Below are positions 8,401 through 17,390 of a DNA stretch of 64,000 nt, one piece after another. The position numbers and the translations under genes are program-made. Each line of letters begins with the position of its first letter. Position 1 is the stretch's first letter. Under the pieces are notes generated by a model. The model saw only the letters and a program-made list of their open reading frames with translations, was not told the origin of the DNA and did not search any database. This DNA is from Ceraceosorus guamensis (Eukaryota; Basidiomycota; Exobasidiomycetes; Ceraceosorales; Ceraceosoraceae): assembly GCF_003144195.1 (NCBI RefSeq), contig NW_020290009.1:8181-72180 (forward strand), given 5' to 3'.

Positions 8401-10213
8401 CAGCAAGGTCACTAGCGAGCGGAGAGAAAGCGGAGCACTCCGGGCAGCGGCGGCTGCTGCCATGGAGCGCGAGAGGGCTGCTCGAGAGCAGAGCGCAAAC
8501 TCTTCCGCCCAATCGACTCAAAAGAAGAGTGCCGCGGCAGACGGTGTCGCCAGCGCTTCAACCACCAATACCGCTGACGCTGAGCGCCGGCGACGCGAGA
8601 AAGATGCCGCGCTGAGGGAGGCCGAGGTGCGCGAGAGAACAAGGCAGAGGGAGGAGCGCGAGAGAGCAGCTCATTTGGAACGGGAGCGAAAGCTGTCGGA
8701 ATCGCGAGCTGCCGACATTGCGAGCAAGAGCAGCAACGCGCTAAGCGAGCGCGATCGTGTAGGATCGAACCTCAGTCTGGACAGGAGCGCCTCGAGCAGT
8801 AAAGGTGTGCCGGGCAATGTCCGAAAGGAGGTCGATCTGGATGAGGTCAGGCAGCTGAACAAGATGGCGGTCAACCGCGTCGGTGGCTGGCTCACCGAAA
8901 CGCCCGCTTCCAACGCCGGATCTTCCGCAAACATCGCTGCGACTGCTGCCTCGGCGCCTCTAGGCGCTTGTGAACCCGATCCTGGACCCAAGACCCCGCC
9001 ACAGTCTTATCTGCGCGACGCCGATCATGAAAATGCAGCCTCGTCGACGACCATCTCTCCGGCGCTGCGCGCCCTCATCGACAACGCGCCCCAGAGAAGC
9101 GCGCCGAAGCCCGGCACCGCGATTTTGACTCAATCCGCCTCAAGACGCTTCTCGGGCGGATTGGCGACCCAAAAGGCAGACTCGAACGAGAAAGCCGCAG
9201 AAGGCACGTCGGCTTCGGCATTGACGGCCAAGCCCTCTTCGATCTCTGCTAGGAGTCGACGCACCTCGATGCCAGCTGTCTTGGCAGCTGCACAAGCTAC
9301 CCGAACCGCCTCCACATCATCAGCATCCTCTCGCAACATCGAAACGGCCAGCGTGACGTCTTACACCAAGCTGGCGGCACAGAATGACAAGATCGTAGCA
9401 TCTGTGATTGCTCCGCCAGCAAATTCGACTAATGTGTCTGGAGCCACCGGCCTAGCAGCGCGCAAGTCGATGCTGGAGAAGAATTACCAGTCAGACGCCG
9501 CTGGCTCCAAGTCTGCTGCTCAGGGCTCAGCAGCCCTGCCCACTTCGGGAGCTGCTGATCGCGAAAGAGGAGGCAGAGTGATGAGCGTTGCTAGCATGTG
9601 GGCTTCTATCGCCGAAGGCAAAGATGGCAGCAGCATCAGCTCCGTGGCGTCGACGTCGACTTTGAACGCGCGGCCAAAGGCGAGAACGTCGACTGCCGGA
9701 GCGCCTGCGCTCGATTTCAGTACAAACAAGACGAACGCCGCCGCGCCGATCGCCATCGAATCTGACCTGGCATCGAACGGCTCTCGACAGCCAAAGAGCC
9801 CTCCTCTCAAAGCGACGCGAGCTGCTGGTTTCATCAACACGACGATGCCTCGACCCGTCTTTTCACAAGCGAGCGCGGGTGCTGCGTCCCATGGCGCACC
9901 TAGCAGCAGCGCGCCAATAGCTGCTTTAGACAAATCGACGCGCAAAGTGTTGCCTGGTCACGTCACTGGAGCTGAAGATAAATCCGGTCAGCTGCGAGCT
10001 TCCCGGCAAGACATTTCGGACCGCGTCGCCTTCGAAGCCAAGGTAGGGGCTAGAAAGACGCAGGAGGAGGCGATGGCTGTGGCACGTGCCAACGACGACC
10101 AAGTATCGGACAAGAAGCTGCCAAAAGTCTCCACGTCGCTGGAAGGAAGGGGAACGACCAGACCGATCGGGAAAGCTCGCATGAACGATCTCAGGAGCAT
10201 GTGGGAGCAGTAG
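5414..10213 (+). CDS. Large arrestin-domain protein (ART-like trafficking adaptor)
   Basis: One continuous frame of 1,599 codons containing a likely 153-bp intron (5913-6065) that is a multiple of three without stops. Splicing it joins VELEAFE to ELSSRDHAATQIF, which restores normal arrestin spacing, giving about 1,548 aa. Roughly residues 115-160 and 170-430 (spliced) form the arrestin N and C lobes: KLQLKLVLASNVFEAGG, FPFSFKLP, CGVKNNTKRHLSGLKV, VEVPFYCAH. The remaining 1,100 residues are Ser/Ala/Pro/Gln-rich, with a charged RERE-type coiled-coil region near genomic 8,430-8,700. Isolated conserved-looking islands are FERMVNGDGDV, MAVNRVGGWLTETPAS, VASMWASI and the terminal MNDLRSMWEQ. Fungal arrestin-related proteins recruit Rsp5-type ubiquitin ligases to plasma-membrane transporters; that role is inferred from the fold only. 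I did not see a clear PPxY motif in the arrestin lobes. Confidence 0.8.
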   Translation: MFAPQYPQAGVSFPQPTPASPAPAPPSESGIVRRRSLSWRAEAGLPPPPSEIDNYVDISRAMYSPNAPPPEGRRPLSRSAQKTYADVEREQEAYARANGSGQAETKWHDAAPMNAVSKHPKLQLKLVLASNVFEAGGAISGHLELTCSTGQRLRLGELAVELEAFEGECTSVASTCLSRERTIAAHNVSLPFTRMPQQLTRPPALLPSPLPSPISAAELSSRDHAATQIFLYNRTLFQGEHLPPSNAVLPAAPVSGYWAARKGRTTFPFSFKLPTSAPSSVAFAANASLRYVIKATSQTWWNDQKTLVTAKMDAPVVERWEDEFSEAYSEPIEAVADTRLFMGGNGAVWLEAGITEQLHTAGSSVLLRCGVKNNTKRHLSGLKVAVARRLSFPVSGPPGQPAKRPSLEPQITEVIDTQSFKGPAYEFPAGEEVVVNLAVDLPRDARTIRKTRLFEIQLFLVVSAQMGNFAKDLSVEVPFYCAHAASLQRPASNNLDDLHQRPTHAHWQQQHAHHRGHSTAQRPHSSMGQHGSHQALPQRAPSRGPLPPPSPHTFGQPSAYGSPDMNALAEYGAQRGWSPAPGVMSAGPPSRPASAAPAPPVSGYAGQLVAASPHLPHAQQQYAWDPNAQGWTASTFLHGINGLLPGSTPPAPDQSFAAAAIPRSASAAPNVGAQMSAWNNFPPAHLQASQQLQQAPPHRSVSASPGPEAQMSRHAGRRVSAPAAGGSYLAPGPEARDIPPPQHHQQQVPRNIFASPSPNILHTPQASSPSPLVSSQILHGVPAPASDGHNVEGLPQDAPLAGLATIEEDNESMAGTVRSVKALAGFANLTGSGSVTRRDVDAFERMVNGDGDVAPASEREKAMMKSMGMVPEDAAIALKTAPDVHPTSDARTLSQVVEDDKSLPKPPVPSGKDTAKAAPRPRASDLFSAPSQSPKRGASPEAIAAKSSKLEPATSGRRSSQGIALNALEERLKSPAPTSPTVPQSTTLANVPRSSDSKVTSERRESGALRAAAAAAMERERAAREQSANSSAQSTQKKSAAADGVASASTTNTADAERRRREKDAALREAEVRERTRQREERERAAHLERERKLSESRAADIASKSSNALSERDRVGSNLSLDRSASSSKGVPGNVRKEVDLDEVRQLNKMAVNRVGGWLTETPASNAGSSANIAATAASAPLGACEPDPGPKTPPQSYLRDADHENAASSTTISPALRALIDNAPQRSAPKPGTAILTQSASRRFSGGLATQKADSNEKAAEGTSASALTAKPSSISARSRRTSMPAVLAAAQATRTASTSSASSRNIETASVTSYTKLAAQNDKIVASVIAPPANSTNVSGATGLAARKSMLEKNYQSDAAGSKSAAQGSAALPTSGAADRERGGRVMSVASMWASIAEGKDGSSISSVASTSTLNARPKARTSTAGAPALDFSTNKTNAAAPIAIESDLASNGSRQPKSPPLKATRAAGFINTTMPRPVFSQASAGAASHGAPSSSAPIAALDKSTRKVLPGHVTGAEDKSGQLRASRQDISDRVAFEAKVGARKTQEEAMAVARANDDQVSDKKLPKVSTSLEGRGTTRPIGKARMNDLRSMWEQ
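5913..6065 (+). other. Stop-free 3n intron in the arrestin gene
   Basis: Donor GTGAGT at 5913, acceptor CGGCAG ending at 6065, 153 bp. The retained version stays open and inserts 51 residues into the arrestin N lobe. Family spacing (LEAFEELSSRDH) favours removal. Confidence 0.7.
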
Positions 10214-11156
10214 AGAGGCATTTGGCGACCTGCGTGCCTTTGCTCTCGATATGGACAATGTGCATCTCGCACGAATTTGTGACTCTTTGCTTTATCTGTT
10301 GTTTGGAATAATCATCATGTCTTGCCTCTGGACTCACACTCAGTGACTGCGATTCGCGAGACGTGTGAATGGATCTCTGCATGATGCGACCGTAGCTATT
10401 ATACTGCTGGACACGTGATTGAGTATGCAAGTGTCGGGTCATTCTTGATTATTAAGCAGCTCCGGTCCGAGATTTTTGCCCTAGCGCGCGGTCCGACGTA
10501 CCGTGTGAGGAGGGGCAAGGGCGTGCGTGGCTTGTGCGTCCGCTGCGCGATCATCCTGCTGGCATGCACGTCGCGCGCACTTGCTTCAGCAATCTCGATC
10601 GCACCGCTGGGCTCGGCTCTTCTCTTCTGTCCGCCTATATACAAGTCACGAGTGTGGATGTGTACCGTAGCTATCACGAAGGGTCGTCGTCAATCGTGCG
10701 CCCCTCCTCTTTGCCCGTGCTGTACAATCACGAAGCACGGGTAAGGACCGTGCGTGCCGTTTGCATTCGACCGGTACCCGCACCGCACCGCAGCTGTATA
10801 AGCCGCAGACGCGTGCGCTAATATACTATGCCCGCTGCTGTGGCTGCTGCTGCGCCCGGTACTTTTGTCGCCCGGCAAGCCGGTTGCTCGGCGCACGGCA
10901 GAACCGGCGAAGCAGGAGCAGGACGCATGCGCCCGCGTCGCTTTGCGGGGTACGTGCCGATGAGAAAGCTCGGCAAGGGCGCCCGCCGGAGGGGTTTTGG
11001 CGCGCCAATAAGCGTCCCGACTACAGCTTGTAGTAGTACGTAGTAGTGCTTGGAGCACGCATACGCTCGACATGCTGGCTATACTGGCCGGAGGAGTCCA
11101 AAGTCTAGATTTGATTGATCCGAGTGCGGATATGATGGATTGCCGGTCGCGTTGTG

Positions 11157-11192
<36 letters not shown>

Positions 11193-11532
11193 ACGCTGAC
11201 GTGTAGAGCGAAGTAGCCGAGGGAGGGAGGGCCTTGTTCGGGAAAGTGGGCACGAAAGTACCGGTACGTGTTGGGCATAAAGAACCGGCCCGCCCTCGCT
11301 TGAGCTCCTTCCTATGGGCTTTGCATGATCGCGCACATTGAGAGGACAACGCTGCGCGTGGGCAATTTCCCTCCGATCATCCACCACCTACTCCCCTTGA
11401 CTGTTGCCCCTACAAGCATCCATCTGCTCGACCCTTACGGTTGCAGAATTGCAACAGAGCATCAAATAGACGCAGCTCAGCTCAGCTCCGCGCACTGATC
11501 CATCTCCCACTCTGTCGAGCATCGCTGCAACA
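10214..11532. other. Intergenic region, arrestin gene to acyl-CoA ligase gene
   Basis: About 1.3 kb between two plus-strand genes. It holds the arrestin 3' UTR and the ligase promoter. Open frames here are Arg/Ser-rich and look like composition artefacts. Notable words are ATTATTAAGCAGC near 10449, repeated GTAGTAGTACGTAGTAG near 11030 and the TGCG repeat at 11155. Confidence 0.45.
11155..11192. repeat. (TGCG)n microsatellite
   Basis: Nine or more TGCG units in the promoter region of the acyl-CoA ligase gene. Confidence 0.85.
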
Positions 11533-14412
11533 ATGTCATCAAGCGATCCCAAGAGGAACGTCGTAGGGGCAAGCGAGCAGCAGGGATCTCCTGCATCACC
11601 GGAAGCAGAATGGCAATCCGCTCGACAGGCTTTCGGCTCAGCAGAAGCCCTGCCATTTGCGAGCTTGCGACCGGTCAAGGAGATTGACGACATTTTGACA
11701 AAGCTGCCGGGTAGCCCCTTTGAGATCGAGGAAAAGGTCATCAAGGGCGTGCTCACCAAGACGTGGAAGAACTTGCCTGCTAGCGTGGCACAATTTTGGA
11801 CTGGATGCGCTCAGGTGAGAGAAGAAGAAGGAAGTCTGCTTCGAACGGCTGCATGCATGGCTGCTCTGCTCTGCTCTGCTCTGCTCTGCTCTGCTCTCCC
11901 TGATGCTTGCGATCCAAGCAAAGCGGCAGAGTGGCGAGTCTGGCATGGGCATGGTGGCCTGCTGCATGCTGCATGCTGCATGCTGATCGAGCTACCTGCA
12001 TGGCTTTACACTTCTCCTCCCTTCGCATCTTTATATCTGCGCAGCTTTATAGAAGGAGAGAGTACCTGGTGTACGAAGACGTGCGAGTGACCTACAAGGA
12101 GGCGTGGGAACAAAGCTTGATCATTGCTCATTGGCTCAGGTCTCAGTTCGCTGTTCGAAAGGGCGACAAGGGTGAGTCTGAGCGCCGCCGACATTCGATC
12201 TTGATGGGCGTATATATGCATATGCGGCTGCGTGGCCGGGTGGGCGGTAGCAATTAAGCGACGAGAGTCGTCATGGGTCTCAGTCTCCTTATCAATTCCT
12301 ATATCGCCCCGCCGCCATGCTGCACGCCCGCAGCACTCACTCTGACTTTGATTGATTGCTGCATGGATGGCAGCACGTAACCGCTTTAATTGCTTGGCGA
12401 GAGCTTACCATAGAGCCCCCTCTTTTACTGCATGGCTTTGATTGGGCGCACGCAAGTGGGATTGCTTATGCGAAACATTCCCGAATTCGTGATTGCGTAC
12501 TTTGCTATCCAGCTGCTGGGCGGGGTAGCCGTCGTTCTGAACGCCTTTAGCGACTCGGACACTTTGGACTTTTGCGTCAAGGATGTGCAGTGCAGGGTCT
12601 TGTTGCTGGACCCAGAGAGGCTGCACAGGATACAAACGATATTCCCCAGGCTATCGGAGGGTCTAGGACATGCTGGAAGCGTGGAAGGCATCGCGGTATG
12701 CCCCAGAGATGGCAGGATGGTGTTGCCCAAGGAGAAGCGGCCGTGGATGGATGGCAAGTTGGGCCCGCTCGTCTTTGATTGGCAAGAGTTGCAGCACCGC
12801 TGGAGCCCTACGCTGCAGCTCAGCAGACCTCCACCTGTCGTCGTGCAACCGGAAGATCCATCGACAATCTTGTTCACCAGCGGCACCACTAGCAGACCCA
12901 AAGGCGTCATTTCAACCCAGCGGCAAGTGAGTCTGATGTCGAGGATCACAAGCTAGCCTGGCGCCATGTGCAAGCTGACGAGTAGGTGAGCAACGCTGCC
13001 GCCCCCGCTCTTTCCAGAACTTGTCGTCCATGCCACTCAGCTCGTATGGCACTGCGCGAGCATTCTTGAGAAGACATCGCGCATTGCCTTTGCCTGCTCC
13101 TGATGCTCAACAGCGATGCGTGTGAGTGGTGCGCCTGCCTCCGCCCCCCCGATCTTGTGTCTGATGGACTCTGACGCGCGGCAGAGCTACATTCTACTAC
13201 TCCCCCATAGACTCCTTTGTGTTCCCTTCTTCCACACCACGGGACTACACTCTGGCATTTCCCTAACCACTGCTTCTGGCAGTCGAGTGAGTGACAACTT
13301 TGGCCTCGTGCAGCCAGCCTTCAAGTCTCAGAGGGGCTTATGCAGCCAAATTTTTGATTCCCCCGCCCGCACGGCAGCTTTGCATGCTTCACAAGTGGGA
13401 TCTCAAAGACGCCATCACTACGATCCAACGGGAAAAGTGCCACAGCGTGACGGGAGTGGGGTTCATGCTTCGAGAAATCGTCTCTAGCGGCGCACCGCTG
13501 CCGAGTTTGGAAGTGATGGGACACGGAGGCGCATCGACGCCAAGAGAGACGGTGACGGAAGTGTCTGGCAAGCTGAAATCTTTGCTCGTCGGGCAGGGAT
13601 ACGGCTTGACAGAGGTGAATGGTGTAGCTTGCGGCATCTATGCCGACGATTACGTTCATCGACCAGACAGCATCGGTCTACCGCCGCCCACCGTTGAGCT
13701 GTGCATCGTCGATCCTACATCCCTCGTCCGCCTCACAAAGCCCGAGGAGGAGGGCGAACTGTGGATAAAGTCTCCAGGAGTAGCTAGCTACTTCAACAGA
13801 CCGGAAGCCAACGCCGAGTCCTTCATGCCCGACGGTTGGTTCAGAACTGGCGATCTGGCAAAGCAAGACCAAGCTGGCTTCTACTACATTACGGGAAGAG
13901 CAAAGGAGATGATCATTCGGGGAGGCGAGAATATCAGCACAGTGCACGTGGAGAATGCAGCCTTTAGTCATCCAGAGGTGAAGGATTGCTCGGCTTTCCC
14001 GCTGCCTTGCAAGATCTACGGCGAGCGCGTAGGTCTGGTGGTGGTGCTGCACAAGAAGGAGGCTTTGCGCACCATCAAGGCCAAAGACATCATTCATCAT
14101 GCAAGTCAAACGCTTCCCAAGTTTGCTAGACCAGAAGTGAGTCGGAGATTGCAAACAAAAAAGTCTAGCTCAATAACTCGTGACTGGCATCCTACCACTG
14201 CCTTCTTCCATTGCTTCTGCTCAACTTTTTGTTTGCCCCCCCCGGCCCCTCTCAACATTATACAGTACGTCCACTTGACCACCACTCCTCTTCCACGCAA
14301 TCCCAACGGCAAAGTCATCAGAAAGCAAGTGACAAAGACGGGCGTGGAGCAGGCTCTGAAGGATGGATGGAGTAGTATTGCGCAAAGCTCGGCACGCGAG
14401 AGCAAGCTCTGA
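11533..14412 (+). CDS. Peroxisomal AMP-forming acyl-CoA ligase (ANL family)
   Basis: A gene of about seven or more exons. Exon 1 is 11533-11814. The adenylate-forming enzyme motifs appear in order: P-loop ILFTSGTTSRPKG near genomic 12,880; VPFFHTTGLHS near 13,220; GQGYGLTE near 13,600 (A5); GWFRTGDLAKQD near 13,840 (A7); GRAKEMIIRGGENIS near 13,900 (A8); PRNPNGKVIRKQ near 14,310 with the catalytic lysine (A10). The last three residues are SKL, a perfect type-1 peroxisomal signal, so the enzyme probably activates a carboxylic acid to its CoA thioester inside peroxisomes. The substrate (medium or long fatty acid, aryl acid) cannot be read from sequence. One splice that I inferred, from GSR to LCMLHKWDL, uses a CGGCAG acceptor near 13,376. 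Introns hold pentamer repeats, for example CTGCT near 11,862-11,895. Confidence 0.9.
11862..11897. repeat. (CTGCT)n repeat in ligase intron 1
   Basis: About seven CTGCT pentamers in the first intron, followed at 11961-11982 by TGCTGCATGCTGCATGC copies. Confidence 0.75.
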
Positions 14413-14826
14413 GTACACGATGCAGATAGATAGATGGATGGGGCCCTTTGCCCTGCCCTGTCTTTTTTTTTCTCTCTGCTGGGCTTGCTGGGACTCTTTG
14501 CCTGCGCGTTCCGCCTTCAAGAGCAGTGGGGCGCGTCAAATTTGGTGTCGCATCTGCTTTCAGTGTCCTACGGTACGCATCCCCCAGTCACGTTGGTACC
14601 GCTGCGCCTCGTTTACCCTTTTGTGTGCGATCGTCCACATGCCATCTAAGAATGCTTCCTCACGATCAATCTATTACAGGTCGAGCTGATCTGACAACAT
14701 CTTGTGGATGAAACTGCTTCTCGCGGCGCGCGGAAAGAAAGAAAAAAGGACGCCAAGGCAGTCCAGACGTCGTGGTTGACCTCCGCACTGCACCTCTTGA
14801 CTCTAGTCCGATGAAGCGCGCGTCGT
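14413..14826. other. Convergent 3' region, ligase gene and UBX gene
   Basis: About 410 bp between opposing stop codons. T-rich tract at 14461-14475. No gene is supported. Confidence 0.5.
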
Positions 14827-16481
14827 TCAGGGAGCGGCGCTCGCCTCGAGCGCGGCATTGGGCACCAGTCCCAGCTCCTTCAAGCTCTTGCCAAGCTCGG
14901 CTGATCCGAATTGTTTGCGCGGAAAAGTGGTGCTGAACTGTTTGTTGGCGCGCAAGCACGATGAGAGAGGGGCGTGTAGGTGTGGTGCAAGGATGTGACC
15001 ATGTAAGCTGTCCACAGTTCAAATCGCATTCGAGAGAACGAAGGACGAATATTGCGGCAAGGCAAACTCACATTCAGTCCTCCGTCAGCCATTCCAGCCT
15101 CCTGAATTTGCTTTGCGACATCGCCAAGCGTCTTGTCGGCCGGCAGAGTTCCAGTCCAGGTTCCTTTCGGAGCTCTGACCCGCAATCGTGCCTCGCTGTT
15201 ATTCGCGCCGTTTGCCCCTGCGCCACCTGCAAGTGCAGCTGCTAATCCTCCAGGCTTGCTAGATGCAGCTGGCGCAGAGACGGGCACTGGACCTCCTTCG
15301 CGCAAAGCCTTTTCACGAGCAGCCTTGTCCGCCCTCTCGCGCTTATCTTGCTCGATCTGCTCTCGCACTCGCCGCTTCGCCTCGACCTGCACACCACAGC
15401 AAGACTCCATTGAGTTGGCTGGTCATTCGTGCGCTTGGACGTGCCACTCACATCGGCTCGCGCTTCGGCTTTGCGCTTCTCAGCTTCTCTCACAGCCTCT
15501 GTGCAGATGATAGGCAGTGTTTGTGGGGGGATCAGAAGCGGGCAGGTTCGTGAGATCCGCAACGCACTGCAGTTCTCAGCATGCTCACCTTTCTTCTTCA
15601 TCTCCTCTCTAGCCTCTCCCATATCTCTTCCAGCTTTTCGTCTGATCTGCTCGTTCGCCTTGGCCTCCTTGGCGTCATCCTTGCTCTGCGCTGCTCTTTT
15701 GGCTGCCAGCTTGTCCCGAACTGTGAAGCGCCGGAATGGGGAATCACATGTCGTTGAGCGTACAACAGTGAGAGGGGCACACCATAGCGAATACTGCGGA
15801 ATGATCGACTCACGCTCAGCAAGCTTTGCCTTTTTCTCTTCTTCTGTCAGAGGCTTGACCTGTGGCGTGTGCGGGGCAGAAAGTGAGAGCGAGAATGAGT
15901 GCGTGAGATTCCGGGCGAAGCCAAAGGGGCCAAGTTCGACAATGCGCACCTCTTCTGTGCTCTCCTCAAAGTTGGTGTGACCGCTCTTCTCAGCGTGAAA
16001 GGAGGCAAAGGCGGGCGACTTGAGGATCTTGCCGCATTCCACGCATTTGATGCTCTGCTCGAAAGGAATGGAAAGATGGAGCAGACTGGCAAAGCGTTAG
16101 CCAAGTTGCTCGAGCTGTTGCAATGCGCGCGCATACATGGCATTGCACGCTGCGTGTATGCGCACCTTTGCCTCTTGAGCACCCTCGATCATCTCATCTT
16201 GAGCGCTCTGACCCTGTTTGCCCAGCATGTCCATCAGAGCCGCCTGATCCTCATCATCATAGTCCGCCGCGCCCGCCGTGGTGGCTGGAGCAGGCGCGCT
16301 CTTGTAGTCGGGCACTGGCTCTTCGGAATGAGCAAGAAGATGATCCATGGCGGGCTGTAGACCGCTTGAGCGCGTGGCGTGCAGTGCCCAGTCCACTCGA
16401 TCGGCTGTGAAGCCCATGCCCAAGACTGCGCGGGGTGCGGGAGGGCAAGGTAGAAGCACGTCGGTCAGTGTGAGCGTGTGA

Positions 16482-16553
<72 letters not shown>

Positions 16554-16729
16554 ATTGAGAGCCTGATCGCGTCGCGCCAGCGTGTCGAGGGGATGAATGC
16601 GGCTTGATCCGGCTCATTGGAACTTGAAAGATTCGGCTACACTGCGCTTCGATCGAAGGGGCGCGACACACGTCGTCTGAATCGCATGCTTGAAGAAGAA
16701 CAATACTCACGAGTCTCTCGGTCCGCCAT
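14827..16729 (-). CDS. UBA / zinc-finger / UBX-domain p97 (Cdc48) adaptor
   Basis: About eight exons. The first coding exon (16729-16711) holds only MADRET plus one base; a 285-bp intron with a long TG repeat follows. Spliced, the protein opens as a UBA domain (LLGMGFTADRVDWALHAT). It then has an acidic linker and a C2H2 finger (CVECGKILKS..FHAEKSGHTNFEEST) of the type seen in YOD1/OTU1, then a long charged coiled coil of Lys/Glu/Ala, and a C-terminal UBX domain (RLRVRAPKGTWTGTLP... FSTTFPRKQFGS...LKELGLVPNAAL). The FPR triplet in the UBX loop is the standard contact to the p97/Cdc48 N domain, and UBA binds ubiquitin. The protein should therefore link ubiquitylated clients to Cdc48, as UBXN1/SAKS1 proteins do. 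UBX ends five residues before the stop. Confidence 0.88.
16491..16549. repeat. (TG)n microsatellite, about 29 units
   Basis: Long TG dinucleotide run in intron 1 of the UBX gene, on the plus strand, preceded by degenerate GTGTGAGCG copies. Likely polymorphic. Confidence 0.95.
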
Positions 16730-17390
16730 GACGACTACCAATCTTGCGTTTGTGTCTGGGCCGTTTGTTGAGGAGCTGCCGGTCCAAAAGCAGCACAAGT
16801 TCAACTTGAGTGCTGTTCGGTAGAAGAGGGAGCGGAGCAGCCGCGAAGACAGCGAGCGATCTGATCTTTGGTCGGTCGATTGATCGGTGGCGAGTATGAC
16901 AGACCGAGCGCAACTCGCAATCGTGAGTGGTGAGTGGCGAATGGCGAGTGGTGAGCGTCTGTAGAGTGTGACAGTTGAGTCGTGAGTGTGACGTGACGAT
17001 CGAGTCGTTCGACATATATCATCCATCCATCACGCACGCATCTCCTGTATATACACAATCTTGAATAGCTGGACCCCCATCAAGCGGCGCACGGACTCAC
17101 GTGACTCGGACTCGCAGATCTTCCCGCACAGAAGGCGATGCGTGTGCATTGGGGCGCGTCCGCCGGCGCATGCGAGGTGAGCATGCTGCATGCGCGCTCT
17201 TCCTTAGCTCCGATCAAGGCGCTCGCAACCCCACCCGCGATGGCTGTGGCTGTGACCTTCTTCCTGCCAATGGGCCGGGCCGGGCCAGCTAGAATGCCAT
17301 GTCTGCTCATTAACCCCCTCACCTCACCTCACCTCACCCAACTCCCTTCATCAACCCTGGCTGGCAGTCACAGTCTTGACCGCTCGAAAG
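16730..17390. promoter_or_regulatory. Divergent promoter of the UBX gene and the S33 peptidase gene
   Basis: About 660 bp. It contains a dense array of GAGTGGTGAGTGGCGAATGG-like words (16920-16995), including GAGTCGTGAGTGTGACGTGACG; TGACGTGACG resembles bZIP/CREB-type sites. ACCTCACCTCACCTCACC lies at 17319-17337, just upstream of the peptidase start. Confidence 0.5.

Noticed and set aside
7376-8521. Minus-strand open frame of 381 codons
   Set aside because: Arg/Cys/Ser-rich shadow of the arrestin protein's disordered region; GC-rich codons remove stops on the other strand.
10690-11349. Minus-strand open frame of 219 codons
   Set aside because: Contains ARTHARTHART from the TGCG repeat; no family match.
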